Source: Acidobacteriaceae bacterium
Lineage (GTDB): Bacteria > Acidobacteriota > Terriglobia > Terriglobales > Acidobacteriaceae
Length of the DNA stretch: 10,206 bases
Direction: 5' to 3'
Assembly (NCBI GenBank): GCA_030049955.1
Contig: JASIJX010000081.1
Location: 1-10,206, forward strand
Positions 8,202-10,206 of this stretch are shown in pieces (position 1 is the stretch's first letter; each line of letters begins with the position of its first letter). The notes beneath the pieces are model-generated. The model was not told the DNA's origin, did no database searches, and was given only the letters and a program-made list of their open reading frames with translations. The position numbers and the translations under genes were made by a program.

Positions 8202-8297
8202 TACAACGACGACATCCTCCGGACGATGTAGCTGTATTTCAACCCTGTATACAACGACGACATCCTCCGGACGATGTAGCTGTTCTTCGACCCTGTA
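8202..8297. repeat. 48-base direct tandem duplication containing an imperfect palindrome
   Basis: Copies lie at 8202-8249 and 8250-8297, directly abutting. The first 34 bases are identical and the last 14 differ at a few positions. Inside each copy is ACATCcTCCGGAcGATGT (8212-8229 and 8260-8277), an inverted repeat with one mismatched pair and a TCCGGA core, a plausible dimeric-regulator site. The period of 48 keeps an open plus-strand frame, but nothing else supports coding. Confidence 0.9.
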
Positions 8298-8317
8298 TCC
8301 TTACGTCCTTACTGGCC

Positions 8318-8327
8318 GTGGCGCCAC
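8318..8327. promoter_or_regulatory. Candidate operator palindrome GTGGCGCCAC, kept in both module copies
   Basis: A perfect ten-base palindrome lies here in unit 1. Its eight-base core TGGCGCCA recurs at 8543-8550 in unit 2, in the same context (before a TTTTGCGA-type sequence). It sits upstream of the proximal promoter and roughly 85 bases upstream of the distal one on the minus strand. Conservation between otherwise diverged copies suggests a protein-binding site; no regulator gene is in the window. Confidence 0.35.
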
Positions 8328-8437
8328 TTTTGCGAACTTCCACTCATACCGGAAATTTGGCTCGGTCCCGTTGTGCAACTGGTTGCTATCCCCATTTAGC
8401 TGATCGAGGAGAACGATCGCTGCAAAATGCTAATATC

Positions 8438-8465
8438 ATAGTATTATTAAGTCACCGCATGTCAA
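8438..8465 (-). promoter_or_regulatory. Distal sigma70-type promoter, duplicate of the proximal one
   Basis: On the minus strand the consensus TTGACA (8465-8460) and TACTAT (8443-8438) are 16 bases apart. The -35 is embedded in the same context as in the proximal copy (GTGCTTGAC in both), so the two promoters are duplicates. It would give a receptor transcript with a leader of over 400 bases that contains the whole proximal module. Confidence 0.6.
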
Positions 8466-8621
8466 GCACCTTTTGAAGAAAATAGCCTTTTTGAATTTTC
8501 GTATACATCGACTACTGTATCTTTACGTCCTTACTGGGCTGGTGGCGCCAATTTTGCGACCCTCCACTCATGCCGGAAATTTGGTGGAGACCGGTTCCTC
8601 ATGTATTGATTGATTTTGGAA

Positions 8622-8650
8622 TTCGCAAGGAATCTCAACCCGTGTACTAT
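8622..8650 (+). promoter_or_regulatory. Weak candidate promoter for the CRTAC1 gene
   Basis: TTCGCA (8622-8627) and TACTAT (8645-8650) are 17 bases apart on the plus strand, about 100 bases before the ATG at 8750. The -35 matches only four of six consensus bases. Nothing better was found between the repeat module and the gene. Confidence 0.28.
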
Positions 8651-8749
8651 GGTGTCCAGCTCAAGCGCAACCAAATTCACACTGGGGATAAATTGGCTTT
8701 GAATTCGCCTTGCTCTCGCCTTCCTATGTCTCTTAAAACATTCTGCAAG

Positions 8750-10206
8750 ATGACCGGCCGGCGCGAATCTGATGTTCTTATTCGATTGGTGAGGGCTCCT
8801 CATTCCCTTCTTCTCCTTATCAGCACCCTGCTCTTCGCCTTGTGCTTTTTGCAGGCTGCAGCTGCACAGGAGCAGCACAATACTTCTCCTCAGGAGAATG
8901 GGATGGCCAATGCCGGAGCGCACCCGGCAGAATTCGACGCCGATCATCGACCGATCACGGCGGGCGGGTTTGTAAAATCGGGCCCCGTGGTTTTCAAAGA
9001 TATTGCCGAAACCGCAGGTTTAACGACATGGCGGAACGTTGCCGGGACTCCATCGAAACAGATCATAATCGAAGCGAAGGGCTCCGGCGTCTGCTTGTTG
9101 GACTACGATAACGACGGCTGGCTCGACATTTACCTCGTGAACGGATCGACTTTCGAGGCACACTCCGGCAAGGCTTCGCCTCCGCATGCCGCGTTATTCC
9201 ATAACAACCACGATGGTACCTTTACGGATGTGACTGAGAAGGCTGGTGTGGCGAACGATCGCTGGGGTCTCGGTTGCGCAGTCGGCGATTACGATAACGA
9301 CGGGTTTCCCGACCTCTACGTGACGAATATCGGGGCCAATCGGCTTTATCACAACAACCACGACGGAACATTCACTGATGTTGCGCCCAAAGCTGGCGTC
9401 GATCTCGATCCGGGACCAGGCAGCGCCGCCGTCGACCATACTGGCGTCACATTCGGTGACTACGACGGAGATGGGCGCCTGGACATCTTTGTTGCCGGAT
9501 ACATTCGCTACGATTTTGACAACCCGCCAATTGCTGGCTCAAAAAAAGTAAGCTATTCATTCTGCAGATATCGGGGTGTAAATGTGATGTGTGGTCCGCG
9601 GGGTCTGGAGGGTGCGGGAGACCATCTTTTTCACAATAACGGAGACGGAACTTTTACGGACGTAAGCCAAAAAGCCGGTGTCAGTGATCCTCATGGTTAT
9701 TACGGATTGGGAACAGCCTTTGTCGACTTGAACAATGACGGCAAGGTCGATCTCGTCGTCGCGAACGATTCCACACCCAACTATCTCTATATCAACAAAG
9801 GTGACGGAACGTTCGATGACCAGAGCTTTCTAAGCGGATATGCCTTCAATGGAGCGGGGCGCGAGGTTTCGAACATGGGCATTGCGATAGGCGACTACCA
9901 AAACAACGGTAACTTGTCTCTCGCAAACACTGTTTTCTCTGACGACTATAATGTGCTTTTCCAAAACGACGGCGATGGCAACTTCGAGGACGTCAGCTTC
10001 GCTGCGCAAATTGCTGAACCGACCATGCCATTCGTGGGATTTGGAGATGGTTTTCTCGACTACGACAACGATGGCTGGAAGGACCTGATGTTTATTAATG
10101 GGCATGTCTATCCCGATGTGGATAAACACCCCGATTGGGGCATGAGCTATGCGCAGCGCCCGCTCCTCTTCCGTAATCTTGGCAACGGAAGGTTTGATTT
10201 GGTGCC
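8750..10206 (+). CDS. Exported CRTAC1-family FG-GAP/VCBS repeat protein, N-terminal 485 residues (3' end outside window)
   Basis: The frame is open from well upstream and runs off the right edge. Starts are possible at ATG 8726, ATG 8750 and GTG 8789; none has a clear ribosome site. All precede the same signal peptide (HSLLLLISTLLFALCFLQ then AAAA|QEQ), and I use 8750. The mature protein has repeated calcium-loop blades of a beta-propeller. DYDNDG starts at residues 118, 180 and 437; GDYDGDG has its first Asp at 237; DLNNDG starts at 326; and a degenerate loop GDYQNNG has its Asp at 382. FHNNHDGTFTDVTEKAGV-type linkers lie between them. The Cys pair and context CRYRGVNVMCGPRGLEG (Cys272, Cys281) are typical of CRTAC1-family proteins, which commonly end in an ASPIC/UnbV domain that would lie beyond this window. 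It is probably an extracytoplasmic binding or adhesion-type protein. It is divergently placed from the receptor and shares its regulatory region. Confidence 0.9.
   Translation, partial: MTGRRESDVLIRLVRAPHSLLLLISTLLFALCFLQAAAAQEQHNTSPQENGMANAGAHPAEFDADHRPITAGGFVKSGPVVFKDIAETAGLTTWRNVAGTPSKQIIIEAKGSGVCLLDYDNDGWLDIYLVNGSTFEAHSGKASPPHAALFHNNHDGTFTDVTEKAGVANDRWGLGCAVGDYDNDGFPDLYVTNIGANRLYHNNHDGTFTDVAPKAGVDLDPGPGSAAVDHTGVTFGDYDGDGRLDIFVAGYIRYDFDNPPIAGSKKVSYSFCRYRGVNVMCGPRGLEGAGDHLFHNNGDGTFTDVSQKAGVSDPHGYYGLGTAFVDLNNDGKVDLVVANDSTPNYLYINKGDGTFDDQSFLSGYAFNGAGREVSNMGIAIGDYQNNGNLSLANTVFSDDYNVLFQNDGDGNFEDVSFAAQIAEPTMPFVGFGDGFLDYDNDGWKDLMFINGHVYPDVDKHPDWGMSYAQRPLLFRNLGNGRFDLV

Larger units (their letters stand above)
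8049..8584. repeat. Two diverged tandem copies of a promoter/leader module
   Basis: Unit 1 spans about 8049-8354 and unit 2 about 8355-8578; the first bases of a third copy may follow at 8579. The first 32 bases (atttgg...ggttgc, 8049-8080 and 8355-8386) differ at a single position. The promoter segments are recognisably related but diverged. The ends (8293-8360 and 8515-8584, beginning ctgtatc and ending ggaaatttgg) are close to 90 percent alike by eye. Unit 1 is longer mainly because it has two full 48-base sub-repeats where unit 2 has only a remnant (tacatcgactactgta, about 8504-8519). Uneven conservation along the unit suggests that the leader box and the distal box are the constrained parts. 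Confidence 0.85.

Noticed and set aside
8202..8297. Possible CRISPR repeats
   Set aside because: The two 48-base copies abut with no spacers, there are only two, and no cas gene is present.
8186..8476. Plus-strand frame of 96 codons with a repeated peptide (RRHPPDDVAV)
   Set aside because: It is the 48-base repeat read in frame; the region holds promoters of the opposite strand and the rest of the peptide shows no protein-like pattern or start signal.
8531..8947. Minus-strand frame of 138 codons
   Set aside because: It lies antisense to the signal peptide and N-terminus of the CRTAC1 gene and across the repeat module; the composition is arginine- and serine-rich, as in shadow frames.

Overview
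The window looks like accessory, glycan-related DNA from a member of the Acidobacteriota (Terriglobia-type). I infer this from family content, not from a marker gene. It holds a very large Oar-like TonB-linked outer-membrane receptor with an N-terminal carboxypeptidase-regulatory domain, TPR-rich secreted proteins, a CRTAC1/FG-GAP (VCBS) repeat protein and a secreted putative glycosidase. These families are strongly expanded together in that phylum. GC content is moderate. No RNA gene, insertion sequence, integrase or CRISPR array was seen.

Layout. Minus strand, reading from right to left: the receptor gene (8019-4426, GTG start, strong Shine-Dalgarno); a well-formed intrinsic terminator (4394-4359); two tandem TPR genes nine bases apart (4294-3089 and 3079-2021); a 0.58 kb stretch (2020-1442) with only two small, doubtful overlapping frames; and the 5' part of a secreted DUF6259-like putative glycosidase (1441-1), which runs out of the window uninterrupted. 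Plus strand: a divergent CRTAC1-family gene (start near 8750) runs off the right edge. Both edge genes are intact as far as they can be read.

The 730-base divergent intergenic region (8020-8749) is the most structured non-coding DNA here. It holds two diverged tandem copies (about 306 and 224 bases) of one module. Each copy carries a near-consensus sigma70-type promoter facing the receptor gene (TTGACG-17-TATTAT and TTGACA-16-TACTAT), a nearly identical 32-base leader box, and a conserved box with the palindrome TGGCGCCA. The proximal copy also carries a 48-base perfect-period tandem duplication with an imperfect 18-base palindrome inside it.

How it may work together (inference): the arrangement resembles a glycan-utilisation locus. 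The receptor would be the SusC-like importer, the CRTAC1 beta-propeller and TPR proteins would be surface or periplasmic partners (SusD itself has a TPR-like fold), and the DUF6259-like protein would be the hydrolase. No SusD or SusC homologue in the strict sense is present and the substrate is unknown. The terminator after the receptor gene would make the downstream genes sub-stoichiometric or separately expressed.
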